This document shows, piece by piece, positions 19,606-29,340 of a stretch of DNA of 64,000 nt. The first letter of the stretch is position 1. Every line of letters starts with the position of its first letter. Source of the stretch: G963665085 sp963665085 (GTDB lineage Bacteria; Bacteroidota; Bacteroidia; Bacteroidales; JAAAOM01). The notes under the pieces were generated by a model. The model was given only the letters and a program-made list of their open reading frames with translations, was not told the origin of the DNA and searched no databases. Where the stretch lies: assembly GCA_963665085.2 (NCBI GenBank), contig CAXXXS010000001.1:2914001-2978000 (forward strand). The letters run 5' to 3'. Position numbers and translations under genes: made by a program.

Positions 19606-19712
19606 TTTATAATTATCATTCCCACCAAGGGCAGGTTTTAGCACCTTAATCTTAAGCAAGTTGGTTGCTAGAGGTTCTTTGAGCCTGTTCTCTCCCCTCT
19701 TCTACATAATCC
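19606..19712 (-). promoter_or_regulatory. SAM-I (S-box) riboswitch
   Basis: Read on the minus strand, the leader of metH contains GAAGAGGGGAGAGAACAGG, then CTCTAGCAACC, then AAGGTGCTAAAACCTGCC and finally GGGAATGATAAT. These are the conserved S-box blocks in the right order: the kink-turn/P2 region, the GCAACC strand, and the GGTGCTAA...CC block around P3. A P1 stem can form between ATTAT (19706-19710) and ATAAT (19612-19616). A possible -7 element TAATTTTG lies upstream at 19754-19761. S-adenosylmethionine binding should repress metH-metF; no separate terminator hairpin is obvious before the ATG, so control may be at translation. Confidence 0.88.
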
Positions 19713-19805
19713 AAATTCTCATTTGTAGGAAACTTCAATACTATCTTTAAAACACAAAATTAGGTTAAATTCTATTAAGATGATATGTTCAGATATAAAA
19801 ACGTA

Positions 19806-21713
19806 TTAATTTAATAATTGTCTTATTGATGAAATATTTTTTTCGTTAAACATCTTTTTTCCTTCCAGTGTATACATAAAATCGAGTTGCTCCTGATAAC
19901 ATTCTGTGATTTTCGGACGTACTATTTTCATGGTGCTGTTCATCAATCTGTTTTCTTCTGTGAAGCCTTCTTCAAGGATACAAATAGTTGTGGGTAGCCA
20001 TCTCTGCGGGAACATTTTTTCAAATTTTCCTCCGTTTCTAAATTGATTAATGGAGTTGCTTACTACTTCAATTATAGCTTCTTCTCTCGTTTTTTTGTCA
20101 ATAACTTTGTTTTTTAGCCATCGTTTAATGGCTTCTTTGTTAATAACGATTAGTCCAACAGTGTAAGGATTTTGATTGTTGTACAGCATACACTGATCGA
20201 TATATTCTGAGTTCTCAACCAAAGCTTCTTCAATACCTTCCGGACTAAATTTCTCTCCGTCATCAGAAATAAGTAAGCTTTTAAACCTGCCCATTACATA
20301 TAAGAAGCCATCATCATCAAAATATCCTAAGTCGCCCGTATGGAGCCAGCCATCTTTTATTGTTTCTTTTGTGGCAACCTCATTTCGCCAATAACCAACC
20401 ATTACATTTTCCCCTTTAACAACAATTTCCCCTTTTTCATAATTAGGCATCAGGTTTCCTTTATCGTCACAAATTTTTACCTCAATGTTTTCAACAGTGA
20501 TTCCTGAAGACCCCATTTTATGTTGGTTTACATTGTTTGATGATATTACCGGGGCAGCTTCAGAAAGTCCATACCCCTGATACATGGGGATGCCAATTCC
20601 ATAAAAGAATCGTTGTAACTCGATATCCAATAATGCACCTCCTCCTACAAAAAATTGGAGGTTTCCTCCAAAATTATCTTTTATCTTGCTGAATAAAATT
20701 TTATTGTATAATGTAACTAAAGGTTTTAAAAGAGCTTTAAGTCCTTTTCCTTTGTTATGGCCATTTCCATTGTATTTGTAAGAGATATTAAGAGCATGTT
20801 TAAATAATCCCCAGGTGAAACTTCCTTTTGATTTTATTTCTTTTTCAATGTTATTTTTGAAATTTTTAGCCAATGCAGGAACACTAAGAATAAAGTATGG
20901 CTTTGACTCTTTTATGTTTACAGGGATGTTTTTTAATGTTTCAAGTGGTGTTTCCCCAACCTGCACAGATGCAATGCATCCTCCGTTTTTTAATAAAGGA
21001 TAAATTCCAACAGTATGTGCAAACGCATGATCCCAGGGTAAAATTAAAAGTGTGATAAAATAATGAGGAACATCAAATAAAGAAAGTGATTGCTCCACAT
21101 TTGCAGTGTAATTTCTGTGTGAGAGAATTATCCCTTTGGGATCTGCTGTAGTTCCAGAAGTATAAGATATTGTGGCGTAATCATCTTCATTTATATTATT
21201 CCAACGTTCTTCAAACTGAGAGCTGTTGTTTTTTAATAATTTATCTCCCATTTGCAAAACATCGTTGAAAAGGATGTCTTTCTCATGACCTTTTTCTAAC
21301 TCACCATTTCCAAAAACAATTATTTTTTCGATATTGGATACTTCGTCCTTTAGTTTGGAGAGTTTTTGGTATTGAGATTTTGATACGATTAGTATTTTAG
21401 ACTGGGAGTGTTCGAGGCGGAATTTTATCTCGTCAGAATCGGTTAATTTAATAGAAAGAGGGACGTTTATAGCCCCAGCATAAAATATTCCTAATTCAGA
21501 TATCAGCCAGTTTTTACAGCCCTCTGCCAATAGTGAGATCGTATCACCTTTGTTGATTCCTAAGGAAATTAATCCGGCCCCAAATCGATGGACTTCGGCT
21601 TGAATCTCTTTGTATGTTAAGGGATAATATTGTTGAGATGTTTTTTCAAGTAAAAGGGTATTGTCAGGATTTTTTTTTACGCTTTCTTCAAATAGGTTAA
21701 CTAAGGTTCTCAT
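19806..21713 (-). CDS. long-chain fatty-acid--CoA ligase (AMP-binding)
   Basis: Acyl-adenylate-forming enzyme of the FAA1/long-chain acyl-CoA synthetase type, activating fatty acids with ATP and CoA. Visible motifs are the P-loop YTSGTTADPKGIILSHRN, the YQGYGLSEAAPVIS adenylate motif and HTGDLGYFDDDGFLYVMGR with the C-terminal hinge. The tail FTEENRLMNSTMKIVRPKI includes the usual catalytic Lys region. The ATG at 21713 is preferred to a TTG two codons upstream. It is separated from metH by the riboswitch region and from the downstream-lying hybrid kinase by a 101-base gap. Confidence 0.93.
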   Translation of the reverse strand: MRTLVNLFEESVKKNPDNTLLLEKTSQQYYPLTYKEIQAEVHRFGAGLISLGINKGDTISLLAEGCKNWLISELGIFYAGAINVPLSIKLTDSDEIKFRLEHSQSKILIVSKSQYQKLSKLKDEVSNIEKIIVFGNGELEKGHEKDILFNDVLQMGDKLLKNNSSQFEERWNNINEDDYATISYTSGTTADPKGIILSHRNYTANVEQSLSLFDVPHYFITLLILPWDHAFAHTVGIYPLLKNGGCIASVQVGETPLETLKNIPVNIKESKPYFILSVPALAKNFKNNIEKEIKSKGSFTWGLFKHALNISYKYNGNGHNKGKGLKALLKPLVTLYNKILFSKIKDNFGGNLQFFVGGGALLDIELQRFFYGIGIPMYQGYGLSEAAPVISSNNVNQHKMGSSGITVENIEVKICDDKGNLMPNYEKGEIVVKGENVMVGYWRNEVATKETIKDGWLHTGDLGYFDDDGFLYVMGRFKSLLISDDGEKFSPEGIEEALVENSEYIDQCMLYNNQNPYTVGLIVINKEAIKRWLKNKVIDKKTREEAIIEVVSNSINQFRNGGKFEKMFPQRWLPTTICILEEGFTEENRLMNSTMKIVRPKITECYQEQLDFMYTLEGKKMFNEKNISSIRQLLN

Positions 21714-21759
21714 AATCAATTAAATTACAAATTATCAAAGATAAGTAATTTTATATATT

Positions 21760-21828
21760 ATGAAAACAATTATAATCGGTTTACTTTTAATGATGATTGG
21801 AAGCGTTTGGATTTTTATAATTCTTTAA
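21760..21828 (+). CDS. possible 22-residue single-span membrane protein
   Basis: ATG at 21760 opens a 22-codon frame on the plus strand, MKTIIIGLLLMMIGSVWIFI..., ending in TAA at 21826. It would be one transmembrane helix with a single Lys at the N-terminus. It lies between two minus-strand genes and overlaps the last 14 bases of the hybrid kinase gene. The near-perfect helix with a short charged N-terminus is suggestive, but at this length chance cannot be excluded. Confidence 0.3.
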   Translation: MKTIIIGLLLMMIGSVWIFIIL

Positions 21829-23818
21829 ATATTTCTTCATTTTTCATTCCAAAAATTTTCTCTAGTTTTTTGTAGAGCAGATCCGGACTTATCGGTTTTG
21901 TAATATAATCATCACATCCGGCATTCATGCATTTTTCGCGATCTTCAGACATGGCATTTGCTGTTTGGGCTATAACAGTGACATTCTTATTGAGAGCTTT
22001 AATTTGTTTTGTTGCTTCATATCCATTTAATACTGGTAGCTGAATATCCATCAAAACAATGTCTATATTTTTCTCACTCTTAAACTTTTTAACAGCAGTA
22101 GCGCCATCATGAGCCATAATGATATTAGCATTTGTGCGTTGGAGTAAAATCTCCATATATTTAAAGTTTACAGGGTCGTCTTCAACTAATAAAACTGTTT
22201 TTCCTTCCCAATTATATTTCATCGTATTATCTTTTTTCTGTAATTCAGATTTCTGAGATTTAATTTGTATGTATGGAATCTTAAAATAAAAGGTAGAGCC
22301 TTCTCCAATTTTTGATTCTACCCAAATATTTCCATTTAATAGCGTTACAAGGCCTTTACTTATGGCAAGTCCAAGTCCGGTACCAAGGTGTCGATCGATA
22401 TCTTCTTCTTCAACTTGTGCAAATCGCTCGAAGATGAAATCGATTTTTTCCTCTTTTATTCCTCTTCCTGTATCAGATACATAAAAGATAATATTCTTTT
22501 CTTCTACTTCGTATCCAAATCGAATTATACCCGATTCTGTAAACTTAATTGCATTTGATAAGAGGTTTATCAGAATTTGTTGAAGCCGGGCGGGATCTGT
22601 ATATATCTCACTCTCTTCGTTTTTTAGTGGTTTAAAGAGTTGTAATTCAATTTTTTTGTTCTTTTCTTCAATATCTTTTAAAAATAGTATGTGTAGTTCT
22701 TCCAAAAGAGAATTCACACACATTATATCTTCTTTTAAAGTAAGTTGATTGGCTTCTATTTTTGAGATGTCAATTATGTCATTGATAAGATTGAGCAATT
22801 GATTACCCGAACTTTTTATGATATCAAGATATTGTTCGCGTTCTGAAAAAGCAAGCGCATGCTCTCTTAATAACTCGGCAAATCCCAGGATTCCATTAAT
22901 TGGAGTTCTTAAATCGTGAGACATATTGGCTAAAAAAGCAGATTTTAAGTTGTCAGCTTCTTCAGCTTTTTCTTTGGCTTCTATCAACTGTTGCATGGCC
23001 ATTTTCTCTTCAGTAATATCCTGGAAACTTTCTATTATTCCAATTTTATTACCCTTGTCATCAATTAGATAATTGGAGTATTTTGATATAATTCGTGCTT
23101 CACCATTTTTAGTTTTGATATTACATTCTCTGGGTTTACTTAAAACATCAGGGGCAGATTGTAAAAAACATTCTTTTAAACAGTGGGAATTATTGTAAAA
23201 GAAACAATCTTTTCCAATTACTTCATCTTTTGAATAACCAGTAATCTCCTCTGCTCTTTTATTCCATGATGTAATTTTACGATTTTGATTAACAGTAAAT
23301 ATTGCACTTTGTGATACATTATATGTTTGTTCTGCCAGACTTTTGGCTTTTCTAAGCTCGCTTTCTACTTCTTTTAGATTGGAGATATTTACCAAGATTC
23401 CACGGGAACCTATTATTTTATCTCCACTCTTTAGAGGTTGATTGTAAATAAGTGCAGGGAATTTTTTGCCACTTTTAGTTTTTACAGTGTATTCATTACC
23501 GTCTTCAGCAACATCACCATTGAAAAACTTTTTAACGTTATCTTCTGCTTCTTCCAAGCTTTCGTCAGCTATAAAATCAAAGATGAAAAGTCCTTTTTCG
23601 ATTTCTTCCCTGGAAGATTCAAAAATTTCAAATGCTTTGTCATTGACAAATGTGATTTTTCCGTTTGAATCTATTTCAAAAATTACTTCAGGAAAAGCCC
23701 GTAAGAATTCGTAGGCACATTTATTACCCTCAAGTGTTTTTCCTAAATATCCAGAATTACTTGATGCAATATCTTTGCCTTTGTTGCTATAACTATTAAA
23801 AAAGGTGTTTTCTTCCAT
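21815..23818 (-). CDS. PAS-containing hybrid sensor histidine kinase
   Basis: Soluble hybrid kinase of 667 residues with no transmembrane segments. In order: two PAS domains (about 35-150 and 165-280, the second with a Cys-containing CFFYNNSHCLKECFLQ stretch that is unusual), HisKA with His301 in NMSHDLRTP, HATPase (LINLLSNAIKFTESG; DTGRGIKEE; GTGLGLAISKGLV), and a C-terminal receiver with Asp591 in VLMDIQLP. The Cys cluster in the second PAS may reflect metal or redox sensing, which is inference. No partner regulator is adjacent. Confidence 0.93.
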   Translation of the reverse strand: MEENTFFNSYSNKGKDIASSNSGYLGKTLEGNKCAYEFLRAFPEVIFEIDSNGKITFVNDKAFEIFESSREEIEKGLFIFDFIADESLEEAEDNVKKFFNGDVAEDGNEYTVKTKSGKKFPALIYNQPLKSGDKIIGSRGILVNISNLKEVESELRKAKSLAEQTYNVSQSAIFTVNQNRKITSWNKRAEEITGYSKDEVIGKDCFFYNNSHCLKECFLQSAPDVLSKPRECNIKTKNGEARIISKYSNYLIDDKGNKIGIIESFQDITEEKMAMQQLIEAKEKAEEADNLKSAFLANMSHDLRTPINGILGFAELLREHALAFSEREQYLDIIKSSGNQLLNLINDIIDISKIEANQLTLKEDIMCVNSLLEELHILFLKDIEEKNKKIELQLFKPLKNEESEIYTDPARLQQILINLLSNAIKFTESGIIRFGYEVEEKNIIFYVSDTGRGIKEEKIDFIFERFAQVEEEDIDRHLGTGLGLAISKGLVTLLNGNIWVESKIGEGSTFYFKIPYIQIKSQKSELQKKDNTMKYNWEGKTVLLVEDDPVNFKYMEILLQRTNANIIMAHDGATAVKKFKSEKNIDIVLMDIQLPVLNGYEATKQIKALNKNVTVIAQTANAMSEDREKCMNAGCDDYITKPISPDLLYKKLEKIFGMKNEEIFKEL

Positions 23819-24222
23819 TCCACAAAATGGTTATATTTTTCAATAAATCAATTGTTATAATAAACTTCGCTAACAAATGTTTCTGGGTGTATATACGGCC
23901 CTAATTAAATAAGGGTTGGAAATGATATCCATTCTTGACGAATTAATAAAACAATATTACGAATGAGTGTAAATGTTTGGTGAGTGAAAATCGTTGTTAG
24001 ATGTTTTGTGGCGTGTCTAAACTGGGCGCTTTTGTAATTTGAAAAGTTTTATTAAGGTTCTGATGTTTATCTTGCGGTTATAAGATTTATCGGGTTTAAC
24101 AATTTTGTAATTAATTGATTGCAAATATAATGCAGTGATTTAGAATAACTATTCTTAATAAACTTATTACATGTTTGTCTGTTTAATAATCAGTAATTTT
24201 GGTTTACCCTAAAATAATAATC
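23819..24222. other. divergent intergenic region
   Basis: A 404-base gap between the divergent kinase (minus) and oligopeptidase (plus) genes. It holds the oligopeptidase promoter at 24174-24201. I found no convincing promoter for the kinase, no hairpin and no small gene. Confidence 0.6.
24174..24201 (+). promoter_or_regulatory. Bacteroidota-type promoter of the oligopeptidase gene
   Basis: TTTG at 24174-24177 and TAATTTTG at 24194-24201, 16 bases apart, match the TTTG / TAnnTTTG consensus. The start codon is 21 bases downstream. Confidence 0.55.
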
Positions 24223-26367
24223 ATGAAAAAAATTAATCAAGCCCCAATTTACATGTTAAATGTTTTTCTTTGCGTTTTAATTATTTTATCAGGTTGTAAT
24301 ATGAAAAAGGAAAGTGGAATGGTCCCGGTACCACCAATAGTTGAAAAGAAACCAAAAGAGTTAACAATACATGGAGATACAAGAATAGATAATTACTATT
24401 GGCTCAATGAACGAGAAAATCCTGATGTAGTTGCATACCTGGAGGCAGAGAATGAATATACCAAAGCGTTAATGAGTGGTACAGAGAAATTTCAGGAAGA
24501 TCTTTATAATGAAATAGTAGGCAGGATAAAGCAGGATGATGAATCCGTACCTTATAAAGACAATGGCTACTATTATTATTCGCGATATGAAGAAGGTAAA
24601 GAATATCCTATCTATTGCAGAAAAAATGGGTCGCTTGAAGCAGTAGAAGAAATAATGCTTAACGTAAATGAAATGGCTGTTGGCCATGAATTTTACCAGG
24701 TAGGAGGATTAAGTATTAGTCCCAATAACAAATTATTAGCTTTTGGTGTTGACACAGTAAGCAGAAGGCTTTATACCATTCACATAAAAAATCTTGATAC
24801 CGGGGAAATTTATGAATTTACAGTACCCAATACCTCAGGGAGTGCAGCATGGGCAAACGATAATAAAACGATTTTTTATTCTCAGAAGGATGAGGGTACA
24901 TTACGTTCGCATAAGATATTCAGAAGAGATATAACAAAACCAGCAGATACAGATGTAGAGGTTTTTCATGAAGCAGACGAAACATATGGTTGTGGGGTTT
25001 ACCGAACAAAATCAGAAAAATATTTAATGATTTCTTGTTACAGTACGTTATCAAACGAATATAGATTTGTAGAGGCAGATAATCCGCACGCTGATTTTAA
25101 AATTGTTCAGCCTCGGGAGAAAGAGTTAGAGTATTCGGTCTCTCATTTTAAAGATAAATTCTACATTGTAACAAACCTGGATGCAACAAATTTCCGTTTA
25201 ATGGAAACGCCGGTTAATAAAACAGAAAAAGAAAACTGGAAAGAGGTTATCCCACACAGAAAAGATGTGTTGCTGGAAGATATCGAGATTTATGAGAATT
25301 TCCTTGTAATCAATGAGCGAAAAAATGGTTTGTCGAATCTTAGAATCATGAATTTTAAAGATGACACAGAACATTACCTTGATTTTGGTGAAGAAGTTTA
25401 TGTAGCCAGTATTTCCATTAATCCTGATTTTAATAGCAATATTTTACGTTACGGTTATAGTTCGCTAACAACTCCATATTCTACCTTTGATTATGACATG
25501 GAGACAAAAGAAAAAACCTTATTAAAAGAACTGGAAGTAATTGGCGATTTTAATAAGGAGAATTACGAGGCAAAACGGTTGTATGCAACAACGAAGGATG
25601 GTGTAAAAGTTCCAATTTCATTGGTATACAAAAAAGGTGTTAAGACAAATGGTGAGAATCCTCTATTACTCTACGGTTATGGTTCATATGGACATACAAT
25701 TGATCCATTTTTTAGTTCCGTACGATTAAGTCTTCTAGACAGAGGATTTGTTTATGCAATAGCACACGTAAGAGGTGGTCAGGTTTATGGCAGGGAATGG
25801 TATGATACAGGTAAAATGTTAAAAAAGAAAAATACATTTACCGACTTTATTGATTGTGCAAATCATCTGATAGAAGAAAATTATACTTCTCCCGAACATC
25901 TTTACGCAATGGGAGGAAGTGCGGGTGGATTATTGGTGGGAGCAGTTATTAATATAGCCCCGGAATTATTTAAAGGAGTAATAGCAGCAGTTCCTTTTGT
26001 TGATGTTGTTACAACAATGCTGGATGAAAGTATTCCTTTAACTACCGGAGAATATGATGAATGGGGAAATCCAAATGAAAAAGAATACTACGATTATATA
26101 TTATCCTACTCACCTTACGATAATGTAGAAGCAAAGGATTATCCGAATCTTTTAGTTACAACCGGACTTCATGATTCTCAGGTTCAATATTGGGAACCTG
26201 CCAAGTGGGTTGCGAAACTTAGAGATATGAAAACAGATGATAATCTATTATTACTTCACACCAATATGGATGCGGGTCATGGAGGAGCTTCCGGAAGATT
26301 CAGAAGATTCAAGGAAACAGCCCTTGAATATGTTTTCTTATTTAAGCTAGAAGGGATTACAGAATAA
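24223..26367 (+). CDS. oligopeptidase B-like S9 serine peptidase, lipoprotein
   Basis: Prolyl-oligopeptidase-family enzyme of 714 residues. The ATG at 24223 is preferred to the upstream TTG because it gives a compact lipoprotein signal (VLIILSGCNMKK, Cys about residue 26). A seven-bladed propeller (about 80-430) precedes the alpha/beta hydrolase domain. The catalytic Ser566 is in GGSAGG, Asp in GLHDSQVQYWEP and His in DAGHGGASGR; the spacing and GYGSYG / RGGQVYGREWY segments match oligopeptidase B, which cleaves after basic residues in short peptides. The protein should be membrane-anchored. Confidence 0.93.
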   Translation: MKKINQAPIYMLNVFLCVLIILSGCNMKKESGMVPVPPIVEKKPKELTIHGDTRIDNYYWLNERENPDVVAYLEAENEYTKALMSGTEKFQEDLYNEIVGRIKQDDESVPYKDNGYYYYSRYEEGKEYPIYCRKNGSLEAVEEIMLNVNEMAVGHEFYQVGGLSISPNNKLLAFGVDTVSRRLYTIHIKNLDTGEIYEFTVPNTSGSAAWANDNKTIFYSQKDEGTLRSHKIFRRDITKPADTDVEVFHEADETYGCGVYRTKSEKYLMISCYSTLSNEYRFVEADNPHADFKIVQPREKELEYSVSHFKDKFYIVTNLDATNFRLMETPVNKTEKENWKEVIPHRKDVLLEDIEIYENFLVINERKNGLSNLRIMNFKDDTEHYLDFGEEVYVASISINPDFNSNILRYGYSSLTTPYSTFDYDMETKEKTLLKELEVIGDFNKENYEAKRLYATTKDGVKVPISLVYKKGVKTNGENPLLLYGYGSYGHTIDPFFSSVRLSLLDRGFVYAIAHVRGGQVYGREWYDTGKMLKKKNTFTDFIDCANHLIEENYTSPEHLYAMGGSAGGLLVGAVINIAPELFKGVIAAVPFVDVVTTMLDESIPLTTGEYDEWGNPNEKEYYDYILSYSPYDNVEAKDYPNLLVTTGLHDSQVQYWEPAKWVAKLRDMKTDDNLLLLHTNMDAGHGGASGRFRRFKETALEYVFLFKLEGITE

Positions 26368-26422
26368 CCGAAATAATTTTTATTTCTTTTTTTTATTGGA
26401 AACTTAAAAAGAACTTTGTTAT

Positions 26423-26441
26423 TTTGCAAACGATTGCACAA
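26423..26441 (+). promoter_or_regulatory. possible LacI-family operator
   Basis: TTTGCAAACGATTGCACAA is close to the LacI-family palindrome TTTGCAAnCGnTTGCAAA with its central CG. It lies about 70 bases before the beta-mannosidase start, a suitable place for sugar-dependent control. No LacI regulator gene is in the window. Confidence 0.4.
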
Positions 26442-26510
26442 ACTTAATGAATACAATTCTAAAGGTTTGTAAAGTTTCATTATTAATTAACTATTATAAA
26501 TTATGTGCTA

Positions 26511-29177
26511 ATGAATAAAAAGACTATTCTAATCTTTTCTTTTTTAATTTTTACTATAACCAGCTATACACAGAGTAGCTGGCAGAAAACGAAAATTTCT
26601 TTATTGTCTAAAGATATTTCTTCTTCCTGGCAATTTATTGGGATTTATCCACAGAAAGGCGAAGAGAAAATCCCTTATTTGTCAGATGCTGAGTGGCGAA
26701 GTATTTCTGTTCCAGGTGATGTTAATGTTGAGTTAATGAATCAAAATGTAATCCCAGACTTACTTTTTGATACATTGGCCAAACAGGGTTACTGGATAAC
26801 AGAAAAAGAATGGTGGTACACTTTGGAGTTTGATGCTGAATTCGATAAATCCAAAAAAACAGAATTGGTTCTCGATTTTGTTGATGGAAATTCAGAAATA
26901 TGGTTAAATGGGAAAAAACTGGGGGAAATGAAAAATGCTTTTTATCCTCACAGGTTTAATGTTAACGATATTTTAAAACAAAAAGGAAATCGTTTATTTA
27001 TAAGGTTTCAATCGATTAATGAATTACTTGGTGGCCCAAGACTTGATGAACTGCAAGGATGGAGGGAAAGGCGTTCATTTCTTAGAAAACCTCAATATAA
27101 CTTTGGTTGGGATTGGACTTTACCAATACCAGGTATAGGATTGGCTGGTGATGTTTACATTGAAAATGGTAATGAATTTATGTTGGAAGAAGTTGGAATA
27201 CAGACATTCATTGAGGGACGTGCTGATTTCAATTTTGAAGTTTCAAAACCAACAAAGGAGGCAGGTTACCAGATTGTTATAGATGTTAATGGGCACGGAA
27301 CCAATTTAACAGATACAATTGATAGAGTTAAATACCAGACCTACAAATCATATACAAGTCTCTCTATTGAAAACCCTGCACTTTGGTGGCCAAATGGTTA
27401 TGGAGAACCAAATCTTTATGATTATGAGGTGAAATTATTAGTTGATGGAAAGGTAACTGATTCTAAAAAAGGAAAATTCGGTATTCGTGAGACTCAGACA
27501 CGCGAAAATCCTTTTACCCCTGAAGCAGGTGTTGGATATTCATTTGAGATTTTGGTTAATAACGAACCTATTTTCTGCAAAGGGACAAACTGGATTCCAA
27601 TGGAAATTTGGCCGGGATCAATAAATTCAGATAATTATCGCTTTTATCTTGAGAAAGCAAAAGAAGCCAACTTTAATATGATTCGTGTCTGGGGAGGTGG
27701 TATCTATGAAAATGATTTATTCTACGAAATATGCGATGAATTAGGTATTATGATATGGCAGGATTTTATGTTTGCCAGTACGGGTTATCCGGTAGAACCT
27801 CTTATGGATGAAATTATTGAAGAAGCAAAATATCAGATTTACAGACTGCGAAATCATCCTTCAATTGTTATCTGGTGTGGAGGAAATGAGGATTATTTAT
27901 CATGGAGACATCCAAAGGATGAAAATTATGATGCAATGGCAGATATCGTGAATGAAGTTGAAAGAGATAGCTTCTATGTAAATCGTTTCCACGATGATCC
28001 TATTCTATTCTCAATGATTTTAAGAGGTCTTGTCGGAAGATTTGCACAAGACGTGCCTTATGTAGATTCCAGTCCTATGTCTAGAGAAGATTCAGGAAAC
28101 AGGCCAAACTCAGGAAATTCTCATGTTAGCTCCTGGAAATATGCACTCTTTTTTAGTGATAAGAAACCATCAACTTGGAGAAATAACTTTAATCAGGTTT
28201 GTTCTTTCGATTCTGAATTTTGCATTCAGGGACCATCAAATGAGAATACAATAAAATCATTCTTAAAAGAAGAAAATTATTGGCCACCAAATGAAACCTG
28301 GATATATCATATCCAAAGAGGACATGGTAATCTTCCACATTTTGAGCAAACGCTATTTATAGCAGGGGATATTTTTGGTGAGATAAATTCGTTGCAGGAG
28401 TATGTGAAATTTGGTCAGGCAACTCATTTGGAACAAACAAGAAGTGAGTATGAAAGTGCCCGGTATGATAGGCCAAATAATGGTGGCTCATTGAGTTGGA
28501 TGTATAACGATTGCTGGCCTACATCAAACTGGTCAATTGTTGATTATTATCATCAACCTAAACCTTCATACTATGCAGCAAAAAGGGCATGTGCCCCTTT
28601 GTTACCAATAATTTTTGAACGAGATAGTATAATTCGTTTTGCAGTAGCAAATGAAACAAATTCTGAAAAAAAATTAATGATTACTTATGGTGCTTGCGAT
28701 TTGTCAGGGAAAGAAATCTGGAAAAAAGAAATGCAGGTTGAGATAACAAAGAACACAACCAAAGAATTTGAACGTTTGCCTCATACAGAAGCTAAAGTTC
28801 CTTTTGGTGGGTATTTATTTGTTGATGCTGAATTAGATGGTGAGAAACTGGATGTTGTAACATATTTTCCTGATGGTTGGAAAGATATTAATTGGAAGAA
28901 ACCAAAAACAAATCTTGAACTTATTAGTCAGAAACAAAAAGATGGAGAGTGGGAGACAATTGTTAATGTTTCAACTCAAAAGTATGCACGACTATGTCAT
29001 TTGATATGGAAGAATGCGCCTGAATTATCAAAAGAGCATGAACTTCCGCAAGTTTGGTTCTCAGATAACTTCTTTGATTTACCTGCTGGTAGTTCAAAAC
29101 AAGTTAAAATTATGTCAACTCATAAAATTGATTTAGATGAACTAAAAGTTGGTAACTGGTTGACTGAATGGAAATAG
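26511..29177 (+). CDS. secreted beta-mannosidase (glycoside hydrolase family 2)
   Basis: Retaining exo-beta-mannosidase of 888 residues that removes terminal mannose from beta-mannosides. A signal peptide (LIFSFLIFTITSYTQ) directs it to the periplasm. The jelly-roll domain (about 40-220) contains WDWTLPIPGIG and the immunoglobulin-like domain follows. In the barrel, KGTNWIPMEIWPG and IRVWGGGIYE are typical of mannosidases; Glu460 in WCGGNED is the likely acid/base and Glu569 in DSEFCIQGP the nucleophile. The ATG at 26511 is preferred to a GTG two codons upstream. It is a single gene, not in a visible polysaccharide utilisation locus, and ends at a strong terminator. Confidence 0.94.
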   Translation: MNKKTILIFSFLIFTITSYTQSSWQKTKISLLSKDISSSWQFIGIYPQKGEEKIPYLSDAEWRSISVPGDVNVELMNQNVIPDLLFDTLAKQGYWITEKEWWYTLEFDAEFDKSKKTELVLDFVDGNSEIWLNGKKLGEMKNAFYPHRFNVNDILKQKGNRLFIRFQSINELLGGPRLDELQGWRERRSFLRKPQYNFGWDWTLPIPGIGLAGDVYIENGNEFMLEEVGIQTFIEGRADFNFEVSKPTKEAGYQIVIDVNGHGTNLTDTIDRVKYQTYKSYTSLSIENPALWWPNGYGEPNLYDYEVKLLVDGKVTDSKKGKFGIRETQTRENPFTPEAGVGYSFEILVNNEPIFCKGTNWIPMEIWPGSINSDNYRFYLEKAKEANFNMIRVWGGGIYENDLFYEICDELGIMIWQDFMFASTGYPVEPLMDEIIEEAKYQIYRLRNHPSIVIWCGGNEDYLSWRHPKDENYDAMADIVNEVERDSFYVNRFHDDPILFSMILRGLVGRFAQDVPYVDSSPMSREDSGNRPNSGNSHVSSWKYALFFSDKKPSTWRNNFNQVCSFDSEFCIQGPSNENTIKSFLKEENYWPPNETWIYHIQRGHGNLPHFEQTLFIAGDIFGEINSLQEYVKFGQATHLEQTRSEYESARYDRPNNGGSLSWMYNDCWPTSNWSIVDYYHQPKPSYYAAKRACAPLLPIIFERDSIIRFAVANETNSEKKLMITYGACDLSGKEIWKKEMQVEITKNTTKEFERLPHTEAKVPFGGYLFVDAELDGEKLDVVTYFPDGWKDINWKKPKTNLELISQKQKDGEWETIVNVSTQKYARLCHLIWKNAPELSKEHELPQVWFSDNFFDLPAGSSKQVKIMSTHKIDLDELKVGNWLTEWK

Positions 29178-29233
29178 AAATTCTTGTAGTTTTTTTTATA
29201 TCCCTTTTTTTTTGATTTATTAATAATTAATGT

Positions 29234-29277
29234 AAAATGATAATCTCACAGTTTTGTTCGAGATTATCATTTTTATT
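29234..29277. terminator. strong bidirectional terminator
   Basis: A perfect 14-bp stem (AAAATGATAATCTC at 29234-29247 with its complement at 29260-29273) around a 12-base loop, followed by a T-rich run. It separates the mannosidase and carboxypeptidase transcripts. Confidence 0.88.
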
Positions 29278-29288
29278 TTATCTTTTTC

Positions 29289-29317
29289 TTGTCTAAGACT
29301 ATCATTGTTTATTTTTG
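29289..29317 (+). promoter_or_regulatory. promoter of the M14 peptidase gene
   Basis: TTG at 29289-29291 and TATTTTTG at 29310-29317 with an 18-base spacer fit the Bacteroidota consensus; the start codon follows at 29341. Confidence 0.5.
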
Positions 29318-29340
29318 CACGATATTTAATATAAACCTTG

